A DNA stretch of 64,000 nt from Streptomyces sp. ISL-43. GTDB taxonomy: Bacteria; Actinomycetota; Actinomycetes; Streptomycetales; Streptomycetaceae. Below the pieces are notes generated by a model. That model did not search any database. It had not been told where the DNA came from and saw only the letters and a list, made by a program, of their open reading frames with translations. The stretch is taken from assembly GCF_018614195.1 (NCBI RefSeq), contig NZ_JAGGOT010000039.1, positions 85,775 to 149,774 on the forward strand, given 5' to 3'. Positions 36,259-44,312 of the stretch are shown here, in pieces. The translations under genes were made by a program, and so were the position numbers. Every line of letters begins with the position of its first letter. The stretch's first letter is position 1.

Positions 36259-36909
36259 ATGACAGCGGAAGCGAAGGCCGTGACCCCAGCCGTCACCACA
36301 CCGGCGTCCCCGCCCCTGACGGAGCGCCAGGAGGCGCGTCGCAGGCGAATCCTGCACGCCAGCGCCCAGCTGGCCAGCAGGGGCGGCTTCGACGCCGTCC
36401 AGATGCGGGAGGTCGCGGAGTCCTCCAGCGTCGCGCTGGGGACCCTCTACCGCTACTTCCCCTCCAAGGTGCACCTGCTCGTCGCCACCATGCAGGACCA
36501 GCTCCAGCACATGCACACGACGCTGCGCAAGCGCCCGCCCGCCGGGGACGAGCCGGCGGCCCGGGTCGCCGAGACCCTGATGCGCGCCTTCCGCGCACTG
36601 CAGCGGGAACCGCACCTGGCGGACGCGATGGTGCGCGCGCTGACCTTCGCGGACCGCAGCGTGAGCCCCGAGGTGGACACGGTGTCCCGGCTGACGACCG
36701 CGATCATCCTGGACGCGATGGGCCTGGACGCCCCGCCGACGGCGGAGCAGCTCTCGGCGGTCCGGGTCATCGAGCACACCTGGCACTCGGCGCTGATCAC
36801 CTGGCTGTCGGGCAGGGCGTCGATCGCCCAGGTGAAGATCGACATCGAGACGGTCTGCCGCCTGATCGACCTCACGGCGCCGGGGCCGACACCCCCTGGA
36901 AAGGCCTGA
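36259..36909 (+). CDS. TetR-family regulator, KstR-like
   Basis: The 216-residue repressor has an N-terminal helix-turn-helix (RRRRILHASAQLASRGGFDAVQ, MREVAESSSVALGTLYRYF, PSKVHLLVATM) nearly identical in pattern to mycobacterial KstR (GGYEAVQMRAVADRADVAVGTLYRYFPSKVHLL). The ligand-binding part is also similar (REPHLADAMVRALTFADRSVSPEVDTV and the ending HSALITWLSGRASIAQVK). KstR is released from DNA by 3-oxo-cholestenoyl-CoA type ligands. I set the start at ATG 36259. GTG 36160 with an AGAGGGG site would add 33 residues without similarity, so the start is uncertain. An operator lies at 36082, and matching sites occur at many other genes in the window. Confidence 0.88.
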   Translation: MTAEAKAVTPAVTTPASPPLTERQEARRRRILHASAQLASRGGFDAVQMREVAESSSVALGTLYRYFPSKVHLLVATMQDQLQHMHTTLRKRPPAGDEPAARVAETLMRAFRALQREPHLADAMVRALTFADRSVSPEVDTVSRLTTAIILDAMGLDAPPTAEQLSAVRVIEHTWHSALITWLSGRASIAQVKIDIETVCRLIDLTAPGPTPPGKA

Positions 36910-37006
36910 TTCCGCCGGTCGCCCCGGTCCTCGGCGCCGCCCCTACCCGTCGGTCCCTCCTTCACCGGGCGAGGTTCGGCCCGGTGGCAGTCGCCGGAGT
37001 GTCACA

Positions 37007-37025
37007 CGTTCCGTAACGCGGAACG
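37007..37025. terminator. Short hairpin between convergent regulator and lipoprotein genes
   Basis: CGTTCCG (37007-37013) pairs with CGGAACG (37019-37025). The stem is only 7 bp, so the call is weak. Confidence 0.35.
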
Positions 37026-37034
37026 GGGCCGGGG

Positions 37035-37661
37035 CTACTCCTGGGGCTCGTCCTTGAGCAGGTCTTCCATCTCCGCGTCCGTGAAACGGCCCTCGCACGC
37101 CTGTTCCGTGGCCATGAAGGACAGCATGTCGGGCATGCCCATCCCGGAACCCTTGCCCGCGGAGAAGTCGTAGCGGCGGGCGAGCACGGTCCAGCCCTGC
37201 TTGGTCAGCACCGTCTGGGTGAGCATGTCGTGCCGCAGGCGCTCGCCGGCCTTCCAGCCGCGCTGCTGCAGCGCCTCGACCGTGGCCTCGTACGCCTTCC
37301 CCGGGTCGGGCATCCGCTCCATGCTCTGCCAGGGGGCCGTGCAGGCCAGCAACTCGGCGCGGCGCTTGTCCGTGGCCGTGGCCGTGGCCGGGTCCACCGG
37401 TGACGGGGCCGTGGTGACGGACTCCTTGGGCTGGTCCAGCCCGGCCGCACCCGTCGCGGCGGTGACATCGGCCGCGGCCTGTTCCTTGCCGAAGGCGCCG
37501 GCCGGCGCGGCGGAGCCGGTCGGCGACTTCGCCTGGGCCGACGCCGATGCCGACGCGTCCGGGGCCCCCGCGGGGGCAGCCTTCTCGCACCCCGTCACCA
37601 GCAGCGCCCCGAGCACCGCCCCGGACACCGCCCCGGCCTTCGTCCAACCGATCCCGCGCAT
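37035..37661 (-). CDS. Putative lipoprotein of unknown function
   Basis: The 208-residue protein has a lipoprotein signal peptide (TKAGAVSGAVLGALLVTGC), an Ala/Ser/Pro-rich spacer and a C-terminal domain of about 110 residues (KRRAELLACTAPWQSMERM to MEDLLKDEPQE) with two Cys that could pair. I recognise no family. ATG 37661 is preferred because GGTGGGGA precedes it; ATG 37682 is possible and adds seven residues. It lies convergent to the KstR-like gene and 126 bases downstream of nothing related. Confidence 0.75.
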   Translation of the reverse strand: MRGIGWTKAGAVSGAVLGALLVTGCEKAAPAGAPDASASASAQAKSPTGSAAPAGAFGKEQAAADVTAATGAAGLDQPKESVTTAPSPVDPATATATDKRRAELLACTAPWQSMERMPDPGKAYEATVEALQQRGWKAGERLRHDMLTQTVLTKQGWTVLARRYDFSAGKGSGMGMPDMLSFMATEQACEGRFTDAEMEDLLKDEPQE

Positions 37662-37757
37662 ACCGTTCCCCACCGTTGCCATGCCGCCGGGTCAGGTGCG
37701 CCGGGCGGTCGTCGCAGGAGTCTCACACGGGCCCGCCGCACACGGGACGGCCGGTGC

Positions 37758-37792
37758 CCGGACCGCCCGGGGCGGGGCCCCGGGCGGTCCGG
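37758..37792 (-). terminator. Terminator of the aldehyde dehydrogenase-ferredoxin operon
   Basis: A 15-bp perfect stem (37758-37772 with 37778-37792) with a five-base loop lies eight bases beyond the ferredoxin stop codon on the minus strand. Confidence 0.75.
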
Positions 37793-37800
37793 ACCCGGAC

Positions 37801-38034
37801 TCACTCCTCCGGCGGGAACACCGCCTCGCCGCTGCCCAGCATGGTGATCATGATGGCCTCGACGGGGCAGCCCTCCGCCGCCGTGAGGACCGGCTCGTTC
37901 GCGTCCGTCTCCACCGCGCGCGGGTGGGACTGGCGCGCCGAGTCGAGGCTGAAGCCCTCCGGGGCGTGGTTCACGCACATCCCCGAGCCGATGCAGACCC
38001 CCCGGTCCACTTCGACGTGCCACCGGTCACCCAT
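37801..38034 (-). CDS. Ferredoxin, probable 3Fe-4S P450 partner
   Basis: The 77-residue protein carries CIGSGMC (Cys near residues 14 and 20) and EGCPVEAI, the three-Cys pattern of small actinobacterial ferredoxins that pass electrons to cytochromes P450. The ATG at 38034 shares a base with the aldehyde dehydrogenase stop (TGATG), so the two are co-translated. A CYP125-like P450 lies 11.5 kb away under a similar operator, making it a plausible partner. Confidence 0.88.
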   Translation of the reverse strand: MGDRWHVEVDRGVCIGSGMCVNHAPEGFSLDSARQSHPRAVETDANEPVLTAAEGCPVEAIMITMLGSGEAVFPPEE

Positions 38035-39506
38035 CACGCACCGGCCGCGGGGGGTTCGTACCCGGCCGGGAGGTGGATCATCTTGTGCTCCAGGTACTCG
38101 CTCAGCCCCTCGGGGCCGAACTCCCGCCCGACTCCGCTGTTCTTGTAGCCGCCGAACGGGCCGAGCATGTCCAGGCTGAAGGTGTTCACGTTGAAGGTGC
38201 CGGTGCGCACCTGCCGCGCGAAGTCCACGCCGTGCTCGACGTCCCCGGTCCAGACGCTGCCGCTCAGCCCGAACTCCGAGTCGTTGGCGATCCGCACCGC
38301 CTCCGCCTCGTCCCCGTACGGGATCAGGCAGACGACCGGGCCGAAGATCTCCTCGCGGGCGATCCGCATCGAGTTGTCGACGTCTCCGAAGAGGGTCGGC
38401 TCCACGTACCAGCCCTGGTCCATGCCCGCCGGACGGCCGCCGCCGGAGAGGACCTTGGCGCCCTCCTCCTGGCCGATCCGGATGAAGTCGAGCGAGCGCT
38501 GCTGCTGCCGCTTGGCCACCAGCGGGCCGAGCTGCGTCGCGGGGTCCATCGGGTCGCCGACGACCAGCGCCCCGGCCGCGGCGGCGAGCGCCTCGGCGAT
38601 CTCCGCGTAGCGGCTGCGCGGGGCGAGGACGCGGGTCTGGGCCACGCACGCCTGGCCGTTGTTCATCCAGGCCGCCGGGACGATGCCCGCGATGGCGGTG
38701 TCCAGGTCGGCGTCCGGGAGGACGACGGCGGCGGACTTGCCGCCGAGTTCGAGGGTGACGCGGGTGAGGTTGCGCGAGGCGACCTCCATGACGCGCCGGC
38801 CGGCCCCGACGGAGCCGGTGAAGGCGACCTTGTCGACGCCGGGGTGGCCGACCAGGTACTCGCTGACCTCGCGGTCGGCGGGCAGGATCGACAGCACGCC
38901 CTCGGGCAGCCCGGCCTCGCGGGCGATGTCGGCGAGGATGTAGGAGTCGAGCACCGCCTCCGGGGACGGCTTGAGGATGACGGTGCATCCGGTCAGCAGG
39001 GCGGGCGCCAGCTTGGCGGCGGCGACGAACTGCGGGACGTTCCACGGGATGACGGCGGCGACGACGCCGACCGCCTCGCGCCGGACGAGGATGTTGCCGA
39101 GGACGCCCTGGCGGTACTCCTCGTAGGGGTAGGACCGGGCGACGGTGATCGCGGCGTCGTAGACCATCATCGGGCCGAGCGCCTGGGCGAGGATGCTCCA
39201 GGAGTACGGGGACCCGTTCTGGGAGCTGATCGAGGCGGCGATCTCCTCGTGGCGGACGGCTATCGCGTCCTTGATCCGGGTGACGACGGCGATCCGCTCC
39301 TCGAGCGAGGTGCGCGGCCACGGGCCTTCGTCGAAGGCCTTGCGCGCCACGGCCACGGCCCGGTCGACGTCCGCCTTCGAGGCGTGCGGGACGCTGCCGA
39401 TGACCTGCTCGGTGTGGGGCGAGACGACCTTGATCGTGTCGGAGCCCAGCGGATCCGTCCACTCCCCGCCGATGAACAGTTGTCCGTGTTCCACGAGCTC
39501 GGTCAT
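38034..39506 (-). CDS. Aldehyde dehydrogenase (NAD-dependent)
   Basis: The 490-residue enzyme oxidises aldehydes to acids. Motifs are complete: cofactor loop FTGSVGAGRRV, general base Glu in VTLELGGKSAAVVL, nucleophilic Cys in NNGQACVAQTRVL, and EEIFGPVVCLIPY. Start ATG 39506. It is co-translated with the ferredoxin. A composite inverted repeat with AGAACTG/CAGTTCT arms lies 30 bases upstream of the start, related in half-site to the KstR-type sites. Oxidation of a side-chain aldehyde (after P450 or alcohol dehydrogenase) to the acid is a reasonable role, not proven. Confidence 0.92.
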   Translation of the reverse strand: MTELVEHGQLFIGGEWTDPLGSDTIKVVSPHTEQVIGSVPHASKADVDRAVAVARKAFDEGPWPRTSLEERIAVVTRIKDAIAVRHEEIAASISSQNGSPYSWSILAQALGPMMVYDAAITVARSYPYEEYRQGVLGNILVRREAVGVVAAVIPWNVPQFVAAAKLAPALLTGCTVILKPSPEAVLDSYILADIAREAGLPEGVLSILPADREVSEYLVGHPGVDKVAFTGSVGAGRRVMEVASRNLTRVTLELGGKSAAVVLPDADLDTAIAGIVPAAWMNNGQACVAQTRVLAPRSRYAEIAEALAAAAGALVVGDPMDPATQLGPLVAKRQQQRSLDFIRIGQEEGAKVLSGGGRPAGMDQGWYVEPTLFGDVDNSMRIAREEIFGPVVCLIPYGDEAEAVRIANDSEFGLSGSVWTGDVEHGVDFARQVRTGTFNVNTFSLDMLGPFGGYKNSGVGREFGPEGLSEYLEHKMIHLPAGYEPPAAGA

Positions 39507-39535
39507 GGCTGATGCCTCCTGCGGCTTGGCGTTCC

Positions 39536-39553
39536 AGAACTGATACCAGTTCT
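39536..39553. promoter_or_regulatory. Inverted repeat upstream of the aldehyde dehydrogenase operon
   Basis: AGAACTG (39536-39542) and CAGTTCT (39547-39553) flank ATAC, with further AGTTCTAG beside it. The half-site AGAAC/GTTCT equals that of the KstR-type sites but the spacing is wider, so it may bind a related TetR protein. Confidence 0.5.
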
Positions 39554-39655
39554 AGTTCTAGGAGTCCACGGCGCTGACCGAACCGCCTCGCCGGATACTC
39601 CGAAGATCCAACGACTAGTCAGAACGGCCTGGAGATGGTCGACTTGGGCGACTAT

Positions 39656-39669
39656 TGCAACATGTTCTC
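39656..39669. promoter_or_regulatory. KstR-like site upstream of the MBL-fold hydrolase
   Basis: TGCAACATGTTCTC keeps the AAC-NN-GTT core and differs from the full consensus only at the last base. It is nearly the same as 17824-17837 and lies 34 bases before the hydrolase start. Confidence 0.5.
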
Positions 39670-39702
39670 GTTAGACACGGCCTTGTGAGAGGGGAGCCCT
39701 TC

Positions 39703-40788
39703 ATGGCAGAGGACACCGCACACGACGCGCCACGGGACACGTCGGGCGTCACACCCCACGTCACCGACCACGGCGGCGGCGTGTGGGCAGTCAAGGTGCC
39801 CATCCCCGACAACCCGCTCGGCCACACCCTCGTCCACGTCCTCGACACCGACCGCGGCCCGGTCCTCATCGACACCGGCTGGGACGACCCCGAGTCGTGG
39901 GACACCCTCGTCGCCGGCCTCGGCGCCCTCTCCATCGCCGTCGCCGACGTCCACGGCGTGGTCATCACCCACCACCACCCCGACCACCACGGCCTCTCCG
40001 GCCAGGTGCGCGAGGCCTCGGGCGCCTGGATCGCCATGCACGCCGCCGACACCGAGGTCGTCGTCCGGACCCGCTCCTCCGAACCCGGCGTCTGGTTCGA
40101 CTACATGAGCGAGAAGCTGGCCACCGCCGGAGCCCCCGAGGAACACATCGCCCCGCTGCGCGCAGCCCGCGCGAGCGGCCGCATGCGCACCCTGCCCGGG
40201 CTGCACGCAGCCGTCCCCGACCGGGAGATCGTCCCCGGCGAGCTGCTCCCGCTGGCCGGCCGCAAGCTCCGGGCCATCTGGACCCCCGGGCACACCCCGG
40301 GCCACGTCTGCCTGCACCTGGAGGAGAAGCACCCGGCGGACCTGCCCGGCAACGGCCGCCTCTTCTCCGGGGACCACCTGCTGCCGGGGATCTCCCCGCA
40401 CATCGGCCTCTACGAGGACCCGTCCTCCGAGCTGGTCACCGACCCCCTCGGCGACTACCTCGACTCCCTCGAACGCATCGGCCGCCTGCGGCCCGCCGAG
40501 GTGCTCCCCGCCCACCAGCACGCCTTCACCGACGCCCCGGGTCGCGTACGGGAGCTCCTGGACCACCACGAGGAGCGGCTGACCGGGCTGTGGGAGCTGC
40601 TCGCCGAGCCCCTGACCCCGTGGGGGCTGGCCGAGCGGATGGAGTGGAACAGGCCCTGGGAGCAGATCCCGTACGGCTCCCGCAACATCGCCGTCTCGGA
40701 AGCGGAGGCCCACCTGCGGCGGCTCGTGAAGCAGGGACGCGCGGAGGCGGTACCGGGCAGCGACCCGGTCGCGTACCGCGCCCTGTAA
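39703..40788 (+). CDS. Metallo-beta-lactamase-fold hydrolase
   Basis: The 361-residue protein starts at ATG 39703 behind GAGAGGGGA. The zinc-binding motif THHHPDHHG (HxHxDH type) lies near residue 100. Further ligands appear as TPGHTPGHVCLHL, FSGDHLLPG and LPAHQHAF. An extended C-terminal winged region (GLAERMEWNRPWEQIPYGS to GRAEAVPGSDPVAY) is typical of the group that hydrolyses thioesters or other acyl esters. With the KstR-like site upstream, an acyl-CoA or lactone hydrolase in the same catabolic network is plausible. Confidence 0.88.
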   Translation: MAEDTAHDAPRDTSGVTPHVTDHGGGVWAVKVPIPDNPLGHTLVHVLDTDRGPVLIDTGWDDPESWDTLVAGLGALSIAVADVHGVVITHHHPDHHGLSGQVREASGAWIAMHAADTEVVVRTRSSEPGVWFDYMSEKLATAGAPEEHIAPLRAARASGRMRTLPGLHAAVPDREIVPGELLPLAGRKLRAIWTPGHTPGHVCLHLEEKHPADLPGNGRLFSGDHLLPGISPHIGLYEDPSSELVTDPLGDYLDSLERIGRLRPAEVLPAHQHAFTDAPGRVRELLDHHEERLTGLWELLAEPLTPWGLAERMEWNRPWEQIPYGSRNIAVSEAEAHLRRLVKQGRAEAVPGSDPVAYRAL

Positions 40789-40844
40789 GGGGCACCGGCG
40801 GGCGGCACCACCCGGCACGCGGGCTACGGGCCGGTAGAGTATGG

Positions 40845-41010
40845 GCGTCGTCCACACTTGCGTACGGGGGGAAGCCGGTGCAATTCCGGCGCTGACCCGC
40901 AACCGTGACCCTCCCTCGGCACCGCCGGGGCGGGGAGCCGGAATGCCCCGTGCGCAGGTGCGCGGCTCGTGCCGCCGGGTCCTCCGGCGGCCGGCACCGT
41001 CGAGGTAAAC
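40845..41010 (+). ncRNA. Cobalamin (B12) riboswitch
   Basis: The leader contains the conserved aptamer elements GAAGCCGGTGCAATTCCGGC (40871-40890), GCTGACCCGCAACCGTGA (40891-40908) and GAGCCGGAATGCC (about 40935-40947). A further structured region runs to 41086. A possible -10 (TAGAGT, 40834-40839) precedes it. The sequestered region includes the ribosome binding site of the next gene, so adenosylcobalamin should switch off translation of the downstream transport operon. The end coordinates are approximate. Confidence 0.92.
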
Positions 41011-41086
41011 GGAGCCGGAGCCCGGTGCCAGCCTCCGCTGTGCTGCCTGCCTCCGGGTCCCCAGCACGAGAGGCACCCGCCCCGCC

Positions 41087-42301
41087 ATGAACGTCCGCCG
41101 CAGCGCCGCCACGCTCGCCGCCTCCGCCGTGCTCTGCGTGGGCGCCGCCCCCGCAGCCTTCGCCGACGTCGCCTCGCCCTCGCCGGCGCCCGCCGTCCCC
41201 TCCGGTCTCTTCGGCAAGAACGACCCGACGTACGACGGGGTGTGGCGGCAGTCGTTCGCCCTCCTCGGCCAGCACACAGCCGGCGTCAAGCCCGCCCCGC
41301 AGGCCGTCGACTGGCTCGTCGGCCAGCAGTGCGCCGACGGCTCCTTCGCCTCCTTCCGTGCGGACGCGGCCGCCGCGTGCGACGCGAAGACGATGCTCGA
41401 CACGAACGCCGCCGCGGTGGCCGTGCAGGCGCTGAAGACCCTCGGCGGCCACGACGCGGCGGTCAAGAAGGGCGCGGACTGGCTGAAGTCCGTCCAGAAC
41501 GAGGACGGCGGCTGGGCCTACGTCCCGGGCTCCCCGAGCGAGGCCAGCTCCACCGCCGTGGTGATCAGCGCCCTGGCCGTGGCGGGCGAGAAGCCGGCCG
41601 ACGTCAAGTCGAAGGCGGGCAAGTCCGCGTACGAGGGCCTCCTCGCCTTCCAGCTGGGCTGCTCCGCCGAGCCGGCCGCCGACCGGGGCGCCTTCGCCTA
41701 CCAGCCGACGGCCGACGGCAAGCTCCCCGCCAACGCCGACGCGACGGCCGCCGCGGTCCTGGCCGGCCTGGCCACGGGCCCGCTCCTCGCCCCTTCCTCC
41801 ACGGACACCCCCGCGGCCGCACTGGCCTGCCCGGCAACCGCCGGCGACCCGGCCGCCGCAGCCCAGGGCGCGGCCGGATACCTGGCGCAGGCCCTGCGGA
41901 AGGACGGCCACCTGACCGCCCTCACCCCGGGCGCCGACCAGCCGACCCCGGACATCGGCAACACCGCCGACGCGGTGATCGCCCTGGCCGCGGCCGGCCA
42001 CAAGCAGTCGGCGACGGGCGCACTGGAGTGGCTGAAGTCCCACTCGGCCGAGTGGGCCAAGGACAGCCCGGCCGGCCTCGGCACCCTGATCCTGGCCGCG
42101 CACGCGACCGGCACCGACCCGAAGTCCTTCGGCGGCACGGACCTGGTGGCGGCGCTGAACGCGACGGGCCCGGCGGCGGAGAAGGAGAAGGACAAGGAGA
42201 AGGGCAACAAGAACGTCTGGTGGATGATCGGCGCGGGCGCGGCGGCCGGCGCGGGCATCGGCATCGTGCTGAGCGGCCGCCGGAAGAAGAACCAGCTCTG
42301 A
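41087..42301 (+). CDS. Secreted, membrane-anchored squalene-cyclase-repeat protein, candidate B12-binding barrel
   Basis: The 404-residue protein is the first gene after the cobalamin riboswitch. A signal peptide (SAATLAASAVLCVGAAPAA, cut near AFA) is followed by prenyltransferase/squalene-oxidase-type helical repeats (WLVGQQCADGSFASFRAD, WLKSVQNEDGGWAYVPG, EGLLAFQLGCSAEP, YLAQALRKDGHLTALTPG, ALEWLKSHSAEWAKD). A Lys/Glu spacer leads to a C-terminal transmembrane anchor (VWWMIGAGAAAGAGIGIVL) with a basic end. Such repeats build an alpha6/alpha6 barrel, the fold of the larger domain of animal intrinsic factor and transcobalamin. No enzyme motif is seen. It is co-translated with the next secreted protein (TGATG). 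Binding of cobalamin at the surface is my inference. Confidence 0.88.
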   Translation: MNVRRSAATLAASAVLCVGAAPAAFADVASPSPAPAVPSGLFGKNDPTYDGVWRQSFALLGQHTAGVKPAPQAVDWLVGQQCADGSFASFRADAAAACDAKTMLDTNAAAVAVQALKTLGGHDAAVKKGADWLKSVQNEDGGWAYVPGSPSEASSTAVVISALAVAGEKPADVKSKAGKSAYEGLLAFQLGCSAEPAADRGAFAYQPTADGKLPANADATAAAVLAGLATGPLLAPSSTDTPAAALACPATAGDPAAAAQGAAGYLAQALRKDGHLTALTPGADQPTPDIGNTADAVIALAAAGHKQSATGALEWLKSHSAEWAKDSPAGLGTLILAAHATGTDPKSFGGTDLVAALNATGPAAEKEKDKEKGNKNVWWMIGAGAAAGAGIGIVLSGRRKKNQL

Positions 42302-42951
42302 TGCGCGGCCGCCGCCCGACGCCTCCGGCCCTCGGCCTGGGTCTGGGCCTGGCCCTCGCCTTCGCCCTCACCCTGCTGGCCGCTTCCCCCGCTCTCGCCT
42401 CGACGTACCGCTACTGGTCGTTCTGGGACGCCGCGGGCGGCCAGTGGAAGTACGCCACCCAGGGCCCCTCCTCGCTGCGACCGGCGGACGGGTCCGTGCA
42501 GGGCTTCCACTTCGTGGTGAGCAAGGACGCGGCGGACCAGGCCGCCCCGCCGCGCACGGCTCCCGACTTCGCCGCGGTCTGCTCCGCCACCTCCCCGGTG
42601 GAGGGCAGGAAGCGGATCGCCGTGGTCGTCGACTTCGGCACCCCGGCGGATGCCCCGGCGGGCGACGCCCCGCCGCAGGACGCTCCGCGCACGGCGTGCG
42701 CGCAGGTCGGCCCCGACGCCACGGCGGCCGAGGCACTGGCCGAGGTGGCGAAGCCGCTGCGCTACAACAGTGCCGCGCTGCTGTGCTCGGTCTCGGGGTA
42801 CCCGGAACAGGGTTGCGGCGAGCCCATCGCGGACGCCGCCCCCGGCGCGTCCGACGGCACCCCGTCGGTAGGCCTCCTCGCGGGCATCGCCGCGGTAGCC
42901 GCCCTGGCCGCGGCCGCCCTCTGGCAATCCCGCCGCCGCCGCTCCCGATGA
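42301..42951 (+). CDS. SCO2322-family secreted, membrane-anchored small beta-domain protein
   Basis: The 216-residue protein has a signal peptide (LGLGLGLALAFALTLLAAS, cut near ALA), a compact domain and a C-terminal transmembrane helix (VGLLAGIAAVAALAAAALW) with a basic tail. The domain starts TYRYWSFWDAAGGQWKYAT with GPSSLRPADGSVQGFHF, and contains IAVVVDFGT, ATAAEALAEVAKPL and CSVSGYPEQGCG. Four Cys may form disulfides. The W-x-Y, G, DG and xxAL elements recall DUF4430, the small domain of transcobalamins, but in swapped order. It overlaps both neighbours (TGATG upstream, ATGA downstream), so it belongs to the B12-controlled transport operon. Position suggests it cooperates with the barrel protein in capture of the substrate. 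Confidence 0.85.
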   Translation: MRGRRPTPPALGLGLGLALAFALTLLAASPALASTYRYWSFWDAAGGQWKYATQGPSSLRPADGSVQGFHFVVSKDAADQAAPPRTAPDFAAVCSATSPVEGRKRIAVVVDFGTPADAPAGDAPPQDAPRTACAQVGPDATAAEALAEVAKPLRYNSAALLCSVSGYPEQGCGEPIADAAPGASDGTPSVGLLAGIAAVAALAAAALWQSRRRRSR

Positions 42952-44312
42952 CCCCCACCCCGGCAGACCCGCCGAGCCCGCGCCCGGCAGCGCCCGAGGG
43001 CGCGGCTCCGGGCGACGGAGCGGCCGGGCCCGACCGCTCCGCTTCGCCCGGCGCCCGACCGTCTGCTCACACGGGTGGTGCGGGTGGGAACCCAGCCCGG
43101 CCGCAGGCCGGGCGCACCCCGCACGGCGCCGCACCCGGCGTCTCGGCCCCGGCCGGCCCCGCCGCCGACCGGGCAACCGGCCGCCCGCGCGTGGCGACGT
43201 ACAAAAAGAGCCGGCAGCCCCCCGAGTCCACGCGTGCCAACGCCCTGCACGCCGGTGCCTGGTGGATCTGGGCCCTCGGTCTCGCCACCGCCGCCTCCCG
43301 CACCACCAACCCGCTCCTCCTCGGGCTGATCATCGGCGTCGCCGGGTACGTCGTCGCGGCGCGCCGCACGGACGCCCCCTGGGCCCGTTCCTACGGCGCC
43401 TTCGTCAAGCTCGGCCTCTTCGTCATCGGCCTGCGCCTCCTCTTCTCCATGCTCCTCGGCTCCCCCATCCCCAGCTCGCACACCCTCTTCACCCTCCCCG
43501 AGGTCCCGCTGCCCGCCTGGGCACAGGGCATCCGGCTCGGCGGCCGGGTCACCGCCGAGCAGCTGGTCTTCGCCTTCTACGACGGTGCGAAGCTGGCCAC
43601 GCTCCTCATCTGCGTCGGCGCCGCCAACGCCCTCGCCAATCCGGCGCGGCTGCTGAAGTCCCTGCCCGCCGCCCTGTACGAGGTCGGCGTCGCCGTGGTC
43701 GTCGCGATGACGTTCGCGCCGAACATGGTCGCGGACGTCGTCCGGCTGCGGACCGCCCGCCGCCTGCGCGGGCGCCCCACGGGCGGGGTGAAGGCGATCC
43801 TCCAGATCGGCCTGCCGGTCCTGGAGGGCGCGCTCGAACGCTCCGTCGCGATCGCCGCCTCCATGGACGCGCGCGGCTACGGCCGCACCGCGCTGGTCGC
43901 GCCCGCCGTCCGCCACACCACCAACGTCCTCACCCTCGGCGGTCTCCTCGGCATGTGCGCGGGCACGTACGGGCTGCTCGCGGCCGAGGGCGCCGCGTAC
44001 GGCCTGCCGGTCCTCCTCGTCGGTCTCGCCCTGGCCCTCGCGGGGCTCCGCCTCGGCGGCCGCCGGTCGGTGCGGACCCGGTACCGGCCCGACCGGTGGG
44101 GGGCGCGGGCCTGGCTCGTCGCCGGTTCGGGCGCGGCGGTCGCGGTGCTGCTGATCCGGGCCGCGTCCCTGGATCCGGAGGGGTTGCTACCGGGTGTCGT
44201 CCCCCTCGTCTCCCCCGGCCTCCCCCTCTGGCCCGCCGCGGCGATCCTGATCGGCCTGCTCCCCGCCTTCGTGGCACCCGTACCACCACAGCCGAAGGAG
44301 GCGTCGCAGTGA
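42948..44312 (+). CDS. ECF transporter T component (CbiQ-like transmembrane protein)
   Basis: The 454-residue protein is the energy-coupling scaffold of an ECF importer. The first 90 residues are a Pro/Ala/Gly-rich, probably disordered cytosolic extension, unusual for the family. Six or more transmembrane segments follow (from AGAWWIWALGLATAASRT). The two cytoplasmic coupling helices carry Ala-Arg-Gly-type motifs: FAPNMVADVVRLRTARRLRGRP and SVAIAASMDARGYGRT. These helices dock on the ATPases. It overlaps the genes on both sides by four bases and lies in the cobalamin-regulated operon. Confidence 0.93.
   Translation: MTPTPADPPSPRPAAPEGAAPGDGAAGPDRSASPGARPSAHTGGAGGNPARPQAGRTPHGAAPGVSAPAGPAADRATGRPRVATYKKSRQPPESTRANALHAGAWWIWALGLATAASRTTNPLLLGLIIGVAGYVVAARRTDAPWARSYGAFVKLGLFVIGLRLLFSMLLGSPIPSSHTLFTLPEVPLPAWAQGIRLGGRVTAEQLVFAFYDGAKLATLLICVGAANALANPARLLKSLPAALYEVGVAVVVAMTFAPNMVADVVRLRTARRLRGRPTGGVKAILQIGLPVLEGALERSVAIAASMDARGYGRTALVAPAVRHTTNVLTLGGLLGMCAGTYGLLAAEGAAYGLPVLLVGLALALAGLRLGGRRSVRTRYRPDRWGARAWLVAGSGAAVAVLLIRAASLDPEGLLPGVVPLVSPGLPLWPAAAILIGLLPAFVAPVPPQPKEASQ

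Noticed and set aside
40829..40900. Start codon ATG at 40841 as a small upstream gene
   Set aside because: It lies in the cobalamin riboswitch leader and the frame has no coding character.
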